A stretch of DNA of 64,000 nt from Steinernema hermaphroditum. Its lineage: Eukaryota; Nematoda; Chromadorea; Rhabditida; Steinernematidae. The notes below the pieces were generated by a model that saw only the letters and a program-made list of their open reading frames with translations, did not search any database and had not been told where the DNA came from. The stretch lies in assembly GCA_030435675.1 (NCBI GenBank), contig CM059625.1, forward strand, positions 15,624,001 through 15,688,000. Reading direction: 5' to 3'. Below are positions 11,491-37,100 of this stretch, piece after piece. Within the stretch, counting starts at the first letter, position 1, and the number at the start of each line of letters is the position of its first letter. Both the position numbers and the translations under genes were made by a program.

Positions 11491-13855
11491 TTCTATTTCC
11501 TCCATTTGCCGACCTGCGCGTCTCAGCCAAACTGGGGGCTGCTTACATAGAAGCCCCTCGTGTCAGCTACTCCCGGTTTCTTCAAGATTAACATGTCCAC
11601 TCATGTCCTAATCTCCGACGTATTAACTATAAGACTTCGGCCTGGATTAGTGGCTATAGTGGATTCGCAATAACAAGAAAAGCAGCTTTAGCTCTCAGCT
11701 CGGTGAAATCAAAATAACTTTCCATGATCTCACTTGCCGTGAACGCTGGGATACTGAATTTTTATGCACTCAAGTCCTACAAATACGACCGCAAAGATAC
11801 AAGATATAGATTTATGAAATATGTAAATTTCTCTAAACTTTCTCACAGGTACAAATTTTTTATCGTGTCGCCATTAGGACTATGTCCTCAGGGATCATTA
11901 CCTCTGAGTCATCAGCCATTTTCAGTATGCCCTTTTTGTCGACAATTTATCTCAATTGGTCTCTGGTTTTGGCCAAATTAGAAACATCCTAAGTGCAAAA
12001 TATAGCTGACCGTTGATCGCTGAATTCCTATTTTGATGGGTCTTCCAACTGACCGCTCACGAATAACAATTAATCTCTCGAAACACGGTTTAATTAGGCG
12101 CGTACTGTGAAAGCATGATATGATGTCAATGAGTGCTGTTTTCGTACGTAAATATATCGCCCACGCGCGTAACAAAGCGGCTTGTTTTCAGTAAGTACAT
12201 GTGAGAACGACCAAATGAAAACAGCGGTAGTTTATTGACTCGCTAATAATATAGTATCTTTTTTCAGAAATCATTTGTTTGCGACGAATTTGTTTCGATT
12301 TACCACGTGAACTCAGACAGTTGAAGCACAGATCGTCATTTTTTGTTCAGAGAATCCTAAGTACATGCCTTAATGCGTGTTTGTCGGAAGTAAATGAATT
12401 AGCTATAACCTACACCTCTCTTCTTGATGTGACAATTACGACAAGGGTTTTCGCCTTGTATCCTATATGAAATTAGTCGAGAGAGCCACGTAACAGTTGC
12501 TAACTAGACAAAAAATGAACAAAAAGCTCTCGTTCTAATTGATACGTGAGACAAAGTTATAATTTACTCTTTAAAACCAGTGACAAAAGCTAGGTACATT
12601 GTCATGCGCTTTCCAGATTTTCAGAGTCAGATGCGCTCATCCGAATCCGGTTCCACCGGGGATCTCAAAACGTGGTTTTTCCACTGAAGTAGAAAAGGGC
12701 AAAACAGTTTCAGATGGCGTTTAGTACCTGCGGTGTTCGTGCAGAATCCAACAGCCTCCCAGTTGCAGTAGCTTTCCCTTGCCATCCCTAATCGGTTCTT
12801 TGAAGAGAAGATTGGCTTTACAAAGTGGGTCAAATTTGTTAGAAAGTGTGATAGTAACACCTAAGAAAGGGCCGACAAGAGCGACAAGAATTCTTATTTG
12901 TACCATCTCGAGAGCTTTCAGATGAAGCGGCAGTTAGTTACATGTCCCTTTCTCTGCATGTACGCTAGAGGTTTGGTCCCGTTAATCGAACACTTCCATA
13001 CGCAAAAGAATCTTTGCTCCCGTGTGTTCTGTTTACGAAATTCTTGTTCGTTCCTTCCTTTCACACTAATTTCGCTGCACTTCTCCACGCAGCTTGTTAC
13101 CCTAACGAATCCTTGCGAAATTTGCTTTTCGGTGATATTTTCTTAATTGGCAAAAGATCTCGTGGAACGAAGCAAAACGAGCACTGCTCCAGTAGAGCAA
13201 TTGTCAACCGCTATTCGAAGGCCAGAAATCGTTTTTTTTCTTTTCTTTTTAATTTCTCTTCGAAACACAACAACGACAGCATTTATAGAGAAAATATGAA
13301 TGAGAACAGAAATGTTATTGGACTGGAATGTGTGACTGTTTGGACGGACTAGCAAATGCTCAGCAACAAGAGCAATGATGACTGACCCCCCGAAGCGAGG
13401 AAGCTGACCGAAGAAGACGGAGCGGAGAGGGGAAGTGTTGACAACTGCGAGTGCAACTGCGCGTTGGCACCGCTGCTACTCTTTGCTGTTTTTGTGTTAA
13501 AAATGAATGTAAGAAAAGAGGACGGACAAGATTAAGGAAGGAGGCAACGAGAAAACAACAACTGGTATGAAACAGAATCAAGTGTTTGGTGAAAATGAAC
13601 GTGACATGACGTGCACACACGCATAACATATGTATGAGAAGAAGAACATGAAATGATGCGTATTTGGGAGCAAGAGAATCTATGCAAAGGACGATGTGTT
13701 TGATCAGGATATTGTTTCACGGCTTCGGGGAACACGTTGTCAAAGCATGACGCTGTGCAAGACGAAAATGCGACATGCGATACCCGCTACGAAGAAATAT
13801 TTCTGCTCTTGGGAATACTGTATATCGTCGAAAGCGTAGTGTTGAATGGTGCGAA
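11491..13855. other. Intergenic DNA between convergent genes
   Basis: No gene is supported. The stretch separates the ankyrin gene (+) from the CMK-1 gene (-), which end towards each other. It must hold the CMK-1 3' UTR at its right end. Short open frames occur on both strands but none shows recognisable protein sequence. Confidence 0.4.
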
Positions 13856-28018
<14,163 letters not shown>

Positions 28019-28024
28019 TTTATT
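28019..28024 (-). terminator. AATAAA polyadenylation signal of the IFT22 gene
   Basis: TTTATT on the plus strand reads AATAAA on the minus strand. It lies about 70 bases beyond the TAA at 28095-28097. Confidence 0.6.
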
Positions 28025-28094
28025 TACGAAGGAATATGTTTAGACCAATAAGCTATAACAGCAATGTTAGTATTTGAAAAGCGAGGGATGGTGT

Positions 28095-30213
28095 TTAAAC
28101 AAATTCGGTAGGTTCCCCAGTAACGAGGCTGAGAAGGAACGCGTTGAAGTCGATCTTTAGCTGATCCATGCCACGGTCAATGTCGATTAGAACACATGCA
28201 ATGCGACCCATCTCTTGAGGGATTCGAAAATCGGCTATTGAACCGTCGTTTGAGTGTTCTCCCGTTCTATGCAGGAAGATCCGGACTTTTTCATTGGTCA
28301 GACCGCACTTCGTGACGAATTCGTTGTACCTGAAGTACTGTAATGCATGGACCTGGGTGATACTATATTGCTTTAGTGATTGCGTTAGATGAAATTACCA
28401 AAAAACTTTGCATCTTGTGGTCAGGCGAGATAGATTTTGTAGCTACATGATCATGTGTTAACTACGCCGGCCTAAAAAGATACTGTGATAACTAAGTTGC
28501 TTACATTTATTTATGAAAGCGTGTGACCAAAACTGTATGATATTAAAGAATGGCATGTGAATGACTGATGATGCTTCCATTATGGAACATGATGCGTTAT
28601 GTAACCTTGTAGCTCTGTTAATATTATATGCGACAGCACAAAGAACGGTTCGCAAAAGAGTGATGAATCACATATGGGTTTCGACAGTCGCCGCGTCCAA
28701 AGTCATTGTCCTCGATGGACAGCCGACTCAACGACCGAACGCCTCATTCCCACTTTTGTTTCTCGCCTCCATCCTCACAATCGCCCTGATCGGCGCCGAC
28801 GTGTCCGCGCACTTCAACTCAATGATCTGTTGCTAATGCCGGTAAATGGGAGCGCCCGCGCTCACAACAGAGACAGTCACATTTCCGAAACGCATATCGC
28901 GGAAAATGACTCTGTTTTTGCAAGGACGACCCGTCCAGTGTACGGTGCTGGATGCCTTTTTTCTTCCTCTTATTCGACTGTCACTCACCACGGCAGCAGT
29001 TGAGTCGAACTCTCTGCGTCCGGATTGCAGATCAGGATAATTCCCATCGTGTTCCGACGGATCGCCGGCCAACAGGCCGCGTATTTATCGTTTCCGCTAC
29101 AGTCCCAAAGCTCCACTTCCGCACTGATCTGCTCGCCGTTGAACTCGACGTTGTAAGATTCCATCTCGAATATTCGCACTCCTAAAAAATGGTCATTTTC
29201 TGAAGCTATCGCCGTTTTCCGCGTCCAGAGCTGCTCGTTGATTAATTAAGGTCATCGGTTACGCGCAAATTTCCCACGCATAGCCTCTGCAAGTTGCAGA
29301 TAAGCGTCGCGCTTTTAATTAATGATCTACTGTAAGTGTTCGCGCTTTCTTGAGGCGCTCACCTCTGGTCTCATAGTATTCGCCGGTGGTCGCATCGAAG
29401 TGATCGGCGACTAAGTTGGCAACGGCTGATTTTCCCACCTGGAATAAGAGAGTGATTATTAATAGGCTTAGAAATGTTGATGTCCAGAAATCCATACGAA
29501 TTCTAGAACTAAACTAGTAGTATTTTGAGCAACGTTTAAGAAGGATTTAAGAATCATATATAGCAGAGCAGACTGCAGTTGTGTTCGAACGTAGAGGAAA
29601 TCCCTGAACAGCAAACATGTGCTCTTGAATCAGGCTTAAATTCTGTGTCAGTGTTTCCTATTTTTGGTTAGACCGTTGGCATAAGCTTCATAGCACGGGT
29701 AGCTCAACCGTCCTGGGCCAACCTGCAATTATGACTGACCTCAACATTCTCGGCAGCCCCCATCCATCAACGATCGGGCTGTCCAAAAAAGCATATTGTG
29801 CGAGGTTCATCCCATGTTTTTTTTTCTCCTTCTATGAAATATGAATCGGAACACCTAATTGGAGCAAAATGATGCATCGGTGAAAAGCTGTACCGCCGTA
29901 TCAATACCGCTTATTAGTCGGCGTCGTCCCTAACTAACCAATTGTTTCCGTTCCCAAAGCCAAATGTTATGCAAACCAGATGCAGCAGCAGCGTATTGCA
30001 TACCCGTCGGGAGGTCAAAGGCATCGGGAAGATAAACGGCAAAAGTGAAATTAGAAATTGTGGGCCATTTTGCTGCGCGCACGTCCTCCCTAATGCATCG
30101 GTCGGTCGCATTTTTAGCTGCCCGGCCACGAAATGGCCTCGTCGCCAATAAATGACCGAAATAAATTGAAACATTACCTTTGATGGTCCGAGAACAAGGA
30201 TCTTGGCCTTCAT
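28095..30213 (-). CDS. ifta-2: IFT22/RABL5-type intraflagellar transport GTPase
   Basis: IFT22 is an atypical Rab-like GTPase of the IFT-B complex that moves cargo in cilia. In nematodes, cilia are found on sensory neurons. Four exons on the minus strand (30213-30178, 29438-29363, 29181-28989, 28329-28095) give 179 residues, against about 185 for human RABL5. The N-terminus MKAKILVLGPSKVGKS matches the family and carries the P-loop (residues 9-16), which is split across the first intron. The switch II motif is WDCSG (63-67) instead of the usual DTAG, followed by CWPAI, as in RABL5. A WYNEFV segment corresponds to WYSCFV of the human protein. No N/TKxD guanine-specificity motif is seen, which is normal for this family. 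No C-terminal prenylation cysteine is present. The symbol follows the C. elegans RABL5 gene. The three introns are 739, 181 and 659 bases. Confidence 0.93.
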
Positions 30214-32327
30214 CGTTTGGCAGTCGGCGCGCAATATATCTTCAACAATGTTCGAGGTTAGGAAATATCCGCGGTGTGCCACAATATGTAATGTTTTACG
30301 TGAGAATACGGGTCGTCATGGTGACGCGATGGGTCCTTCGGCGCGCCCGGCCACTTGGCAATTGTGCCTTGAAAGCGCACTTTGTTGGGATTCATGTCCG
30401 AAATTGGGCCACTTATTCATGTCTATTGTGGGCTTCCTTGATGCTGCGTTAATATCGAAGAAGCAAAGGGAATTCTTTATCTTCATTGATTTCATTTGGG
30501 TGATTTATCTTTATCTTTATATTTATCGTGATCTATCTTCATTGGGTGATTTAGTTTCAAAATTTTAGCCGCCTAACCGTAATTTTTCATGTAAAAAAGT
30601 GAAAGGACTATTGTGTGATGCGTTTTTTTGTAGTAGCTTGTCAAGTGTCCAGACGAGTTCTTAATTTGTATGCAAGTACCATATAATCCAATATTGACTT
30701 ATCAAGTCAGGAGAATACAAAGTAAGCGGAAGCAGCTAAGAATTCCAGATCGATTTCAGACGCGATATTTCATCAAGGCGACAGCCTCCCTCGGCCGATA
30801 TGAGTCTAAATTTATTGCTTTCATAGGAAGTGTTGCCTCTTGATAGAACTATCGATTCTCAGGTTGACAATAAGTACGATGAGCTGAATTCATCAAAGGG
30901 GTACTGCGCTTCCCCGATTCCAACGAATTCCCATTCCACAAAAAACCCAATATGCTCTCTGAAGTTGCACTTGTACCTTCTCCAGCATCCTCTTAATTAA
31001 GGTTCGATCGTCAGGCACCCCTGTGCGCGCAGATAGCGCACAGGAAGTATAGTGGCTCCATAATTGCGATGCGACTCCAATGCCTCGTCGAACGCATCCT
31101 CACTCAGTCTTTGTCTTCTTCTGTCGTCGATAGCTTTCACCCTTTTAGCAGCCTATAATTATTTGCCTACTACTATCCCTGACCACTTGTCGCCGCGCAA
31201 TTTGATCTCAGCGAAAAGGATTTGCACTTGCTCGCCATAAACGACCGATTATTCAATTAGGTTTTTCACTCCTTTCGCGCTAATTGCTTCTTCGGCTTCC
31301 TTTCACTTTTCAATTTATTTCTTATTCTTATTGAGGAGAGCTATTTTGCCTGGTCTTTTCACTCCCTTACCTGCAGGGCTTGAATAATGCAACATTGCTT
31401 AATGAAGCAAGAAATCAAATGAAGAGTTTTTCGATATCTTGTGTCTGTCATTGTGACTGTTGTTACACAGTGGCCACATAAACCTTGATGCCTTGTTTTA
31501 GCTATGTTTTTTTTCTGTGCAGATGAAAACTGATCTTTTACTTTCCTATTAATTTTTGCACACGCTTCGACAAAGATATTTGTCCCCGAAAATCTAACAT
31601 TTTCTTGCTCATTTATTTTCTCCCGGCCCGAGCTCTTTAGGACAGGGACAGTCCAAATTTCGGCCAAAAGCAAACTTCAAAAAGCACTTTGAATTAAAAA
31701 ACAGATAAGGTTCGTTTTCATCTGAGTATTCACGTTCAGCAACCGGACAATACAGCGCTATCGCTACAGCTCATAGTCAATTTACACGTTTCCCCGAATC
31801 CGTCTAATGCTCCTCTTTAAACTGAGCAATTATCAGCTGGATTCGCTTTCATATTCCGCACACCATAATATCCCTAACTGCTCGTCTTAGCACTTTCGGC
31901 CGCCACAGGTCCCCTTTTCCATTTTCCCGTTTTCGCACAATCCTCTCCCTCAATGCACGCATCCCTCTCTGGGTCGCAGCTCCGCGCAACCGTGTGAGTT
32001 GCATATTCTCTTCGCGCACTTCGTTCCTGTCTTGTCTTGACACAACGAATGCCCACTCGTTATATTTATGTTTCCCTAAGGAAATGCGCACAATTCTATT
32101 AGAAACTATTTGCGGCCGAATGAGTTTGTCCGTGCCCTCTGCGTTCACTCGCCTGCGGAGTTCACTCAATTGCCGCTGAGTATGGCCTGAGCGCGGCTGC
32201 ATGCTTTTTTTGAAAACGTACAAATGGGTAATTTACTTGTTCCTTGTGCGCGGTGATTGGTTCTTGAGGGCGAAACGAGGGAGGTCTCCTTGAAGTTAAG
32301 GTACGACCTTTACCTGGCCTTTCTTCT

Positions 32328-32592
32328 AACTTTTTTCCGCTCTAGAAAAGCCAACTTGAATGAGGTTCAAGGTCTTTTTTTTTGCTTTTTCCTTCCACAC
32401 CTTATCTTAATCATTCTCCATTTGCGAACGAATTATTATGAAAACAGGCAAGAGTCATGCGGTGATTTTCTGTAAGGGGCGTCAGACCTGATGTCCATAA
32501 TGTAATTGTAATGTGCCAGTTGATGCATTAGTTTTTGAAAAATAAGACCTTGAATCTCATTCAAGTTGGCTTTTCTAGAGCGGAAAAAAGTT
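32328..32592. repeat. Fold-back element, 49-base arms
   Basis: The arm at 32328-32376 and the reverse complement of 32544-32592 agree over 49 bases with one mismatch; the core is CTCTAGAAAAGCCAACTTGA. The spacer is 167 bases. There is no open frame for a transposase. It resembles a miniature inverted-repeat or fold-back transposon, or a source of long hairpin RNA. Confidence 0.85.
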
Positions 32593-33099
32593 CATGAGAC
32601 TCCATTTTGATTTGCTCTTGTTTCGAAACATATGAAATACAATTGAAACCTGAGGAGAGCTCTTTACAGATCGATAAGTCTGTCCTGTCTTGTTTTTGCA
32701 AGTAAGTAATTTCTCTCGATTTGTCCATCGTATGCTACTTAGAGCTCATGCTCCGTAACTTCGGCACTTCGACGATCGTAAGACGAAATAGTAACACTGG
32801 GAAACTTATGAACTTTTAATTCACGAACGTCGAACATCCGTCAACGCACCTTCCACTCGATTTACTTGCCTGTCATGCTGATTAGCTCTCGACATAAAAC
32901 AATTTGGTTGGTCCGCGACGTCACCGTTTTGGCAGCGGCTGTCCCCCAGCGACTACTCAGACGCCTTTCACAAAAAAATTTACGATTTTTCGCGCTGGTT
33001 GACGGGTCACTTTTCGAAAGAATAAAACGCTAATTTATTGTAATTCGAAAAAAGAGGCGAAAAACGATAAAAAGCGCAACGAATTGCCCCTTCGGTCGG

Positions 33100-33440
33100 T
33101 GCGCAAGTGCGACGATTAAAGTGGAAACGGTCACGCGTGCTCGTCGTCCGTCCGTCCGTTTTCGACATGACCCGTGCCCGAAAGGTCGCATCGGAGTTGT
33201 TCGCGATGATCGCGGCGATGATTTGCATACCGGAAACAATGTGAATTGTCGCATTGCGCCGCCGAACCGGTGCCGCGCCGCTAAGGCGGCTACTCTTCGA
33301 CGACCTCGAGAGTTATGTGTTATGCAAATGGGAAAGCCACTAAAACTGCCGCCTGTTATTGTTTTGCGGCGTCGCGCAGCAAAGGGAGATGTGCGCGCAG
33401 GGACAAAAAATGCAATTACGATTAGTATGCGCAATTAGGG
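33100..33440. promoter_or_regulatory. CpG-rich patch with paired octamer motifs
   Basis: A GC- and CpG-rich island stands in AT-rich surroundings. It carries ATTTGCAT at 33221-33228 and ATGCAAAT, the same POU-type octamer inverted, at 33322-33329. Open frames run through it on both strands, but neither reads like protein. A regulatory role is an inference. Confidence 0.35.
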
Positions 33441-34103
33441 GTGAGATTTGGAGGGGAAACCGTTGAACGGTGGAACGGAGTGTTCGGAGGCACAAGTTCG
33501 GAGTTGCAGAAACTTAGGCTGAAAAAAGGTCGGGAATTAGAGAGGGACTTTTTCCAAAGGAATCCACAGGACATGATGCGGATGACCGGCCATATCTAAA
33601 GGAGGAGTTTGGTTTCAAGGGAGCTATACTTTGTGCTACCGTATCCACTTTACTGATCTATGAACCTACCTAAGATTTCTCTGCACTTTTCCGCGATGAC
33701 CGATTTCTTCCTTTTCGACGAAACGTTCCCTACGTACAATAGTTGAGTTTTTCGCAGTATCATCACATTTTGTGTATCCTAGCCTTTGTCTTTAATGTGT
33801 CACAGTATCCACAGTATTCGGCTTCACATTTTGTCGTTTCTTATATCTTTGAACGGCATTTGTCCTTCTCGCTATTGCAATAAGCTGGTTATCTGAGATG
33901 TAAACGTCCTACGAACTAATGATTCTTCCAAAGCAGCAGGGCCTGTGTCCTTGAAAATTTTCTGCATCCCTCACACAACAGATATTGAACTTTTGCTAAT
34001 AATCCCGTCCTTTTCCCAAACAACTTGTTTTCGCAAATAGCCCACAGCCGCGCCGTTCTCCCCATGCACCGTGAGAACTTCTAAATTAGAAATCGACCAG
34101 CAG

Positions 34104-34127
34104 CCGGCTTACGGTATCGTAAGCCGG
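34104..34127. other. Perfect 10-bp hairpin, 4-base loop
   Basis: CCGGCTTACG, a GTAT loop, then CGTAAGCCGG form an exact inverted repeat in non-coding DNA. It could be a palindromic protein-binding site or an RNA stem. Confidence 0.6.
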
Positions 34128-37100
34128 TTCAATTAACGCTCTGTGACCGAATAGGGCTGCCCTCAGCGGCCGGCTCGAGGCGTCAGAAATCAATCAGTTA
34201 CCACTTCTGGCAACAGCCGACCTCGGCCATGTGGTCCGCTTTCCCACACAACCAATTAGACAGCCTTAAAGGTGGGACTGGGGCTGCCTGGCGTCATATC
34301 CCGCACATCCACTTGGCCCGGCTCAAATCTCATTAATCATATATCTTCCGTCCTCGTCTCGACGAGGTGTGAACGAGAGTTCCTCGAACGACTGACCGCT
34401 GGCCTCATCGTCGACGGCGACGGGACGGTGGATGAGCGTAATTATGATTTTATGATGTAGTAGGTGTGTGTGCGCCTCACAGCTCCGACGGCTGAGTGAC
34501 CCTTGGTGGCCCCTTCGTTAAACGGCTCGATGAAATATTCATCGCCAATCTTGCGAGCCATGTTTTGGCGTCGGGGACGCTCTGTCAGTTGCGCAACTAC
34601 TTCCATTAGATAATATACGCGATGTGCGAAAAGTTTAAATTATTCAGCAGCATTCCTCGGTTAAAGCGCTCGAGGTCGGAGAGCGCTCGTTCGAGATGGG
34701 CGGCTGTGGGGATTTCAGGATTGGCTGATGCGTTTTTTGGCAGTTCCGTGAAATATGTCATCCAAAACTCCTACTGAACGAGACAAATTCAATTTATTTA
34801 AATAGCGGTATATATAGTATATTCTGTGAATACTTTAGGTTTGTTCACTTCTGTGATGGATTTTGTTCGAACTGCTACTGTATTGAAGCTATTTTAAGAT
34901 CTAGAAGAAACTGGAAACCTTTCCTCCAAAGCGAACATCCTACAAAAAGACCACCGGATTAACCGGCAAGTTCAATCCGGTTGCGTAAACGCTCGCTTTT
35001 GTAAATCCGTCGTAAAATTGGTAATCCGCCTCGCCTACTGCTCATCATCAGGTGGAAGGCGTCCCAGGCGACGACTGACTGTAATTGGCCCGCAGAAGGG
35101 GCGCAATCGGCAAATTACCGCATTACGGTGATTGTTCGAGGCGTCGTCGTTGTAAATGTGTTAATTGCACAGTGTCACATCGGATGGTGCGAGCGAGTCA
35201 ACCGAGTCTGTTGGTCCTAATGGGCGATTAACATTTGAATATTCGACTTAATTGATCTTTCCCTTCGACCCGTTCGTCGCCCTGGAATTTGATGGCTTTG
35301 GAGCTCTCCATGGTAAAGCAAAAATCTAGTACAGAAACATGACAAAACCTTCAACCGGCCAAAATGTTAAACTTTCTGTTCTGTACTGTTTCAATGTCAG
35401 TCTATTTCCCATCATTTCCCAATTTGTCGACATATCTAAGGACCTGCATCAATACCGTATCCGAATCTTTAAAGATTTTCGTTCGTGTTGAATATCATCC
35501 CAAATTTACCGCCAGCGTTACCCGAAAATTTAGAACCTATAAATCCACAAAAGAGACAGATGTGCCTTTCGTTTAGAAACCAGTCTGCCTACCCGCCCTC
35601 ATCAGTTTAATCGCTTGCAAGTTGGCTAGGTTTGAAGGGGATTATGTTGAATTGGTCTGTAAGCACTTGTCGAAGCACTTAATACAAACAAGCTGTAACA
35701 AGCCGTTTGCCACCGAGCCCGTTGACCGGCACTTAACCTGGACGCAGTTGTGAACGTGAAGGGCCGTCGTCGTGCGCCATTTGGGCTATGACGACGATGA
35801 TGATGAGCACCGGCAGGACAGTTAACTCAGCTCATCATCACGTTCAAGGCGGAGCAGCCGGTCGGCGCCTCCACTATCAGATACGGCTGTCGCGCACTCA
35901 TTAAACGTGCACGCATCCCACCAGCAGGGTGGCGCCTCCTTCGGCGCCTTGGCGCGCCGGTTGTCTTCTTCTTCCATATGCCGCAATCTGATTTGTTTCT
36001 CGCGCACGCAAGAGACTCAGAGCTTCCACTCATTCACTCCCGTGTCCATGTGGAAGCCTATCGCCCGAGGCGACCACCGCTAGGCAGTCGGCATCGCGTG
36101 CGGAGACAATGGTTCTCAGGGCTTAGTCGAAATAGACGGGGAATCTGTCATCACCCTTTATATTATATTGTATATAATTATTTCGTGAAATATTTTTCTG
36201 ACCACTTTCCGCTGTGTTCAGCCAAGACGGGAATGGTCACAGAACGGAACGCTTTGGAGACGATATGCCTGATTGGCGTTTTGAAGGACCCTTGAATTGG
36301 TTTGACTTTATTTCTATATTTTCGAGCACTTAGAGAAAGTCCGTTGCGGACGTTACCGCTCTGGGGTGTTTTAGCAGCTGTTTGGGTAAACAAAAACCAT
36401 ATCAAAAGCAACCGAAGCTCACTTTGTTTTTGTACTTAAAATCCTCATCGACTGAAGGCTATTAAAATTGCTTATGAAGCTAAATTGGTGTTCAGCGTCC
36501 TAGAGCATTCGATGAGCTACCCTTTACCATAAAAACAATCTTTGTGTAACCAACTAAGAGCTATTGAATGCAACTACGTACACAAATGCTTAATTCCATT
36601 AAATAAGCATCTTTCTCACGCCTTACATTTCTGTACTTTCGACTTCTTAATCGTCGGCGAACGGCGAATCAGTATCTTGCATGATTGATACAGATTCTGC
36701 ACTCCTTGTAAGAACCGTTTTCTGATTTTAACCTTTGACTCTGTGACGAACGGTCTATTGTACCCAAAAAGAGCCCCTTCATGTTGCAGTTCTTTGTTTT
36801 TACATGTCCTGTACATAACTAATCCAGTCGAACCTGGCACAGGCAATTGCCAAAAGCTGGAGGTCATGAATATATTAACGTGAGTCCATTTATCAGCCGG
36901 ACGATTAACCAGGTGTCTGTAATATGACCAGGTTCCCCTTCAGCCACAGACGACGACTCATTAGTGGCGCTAAGCCGTTGTCCATTTACCTGGCCTCGTC
37001 CACGGCTGATCCATGGCTGCGCAAACAACAACATGGACGCGAGTCCGATTGTTTCGAGGAAACGTCAGTCGAGGTTGTGTACAACCATAAGTGCATCATG

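Noticed and set aside
29690..29755. tRNA-like segment with GGGTAGCTCA
   Set aside because: It resembles an A-box only. No B-box or cloverleaf follows at the right distance.
33030..33434. 134-codon minus-strand and 105-codon plus-strand frames
   Set aside because: They are mutual shadows in a CpG-rich island. Neither reads like a folded protein.
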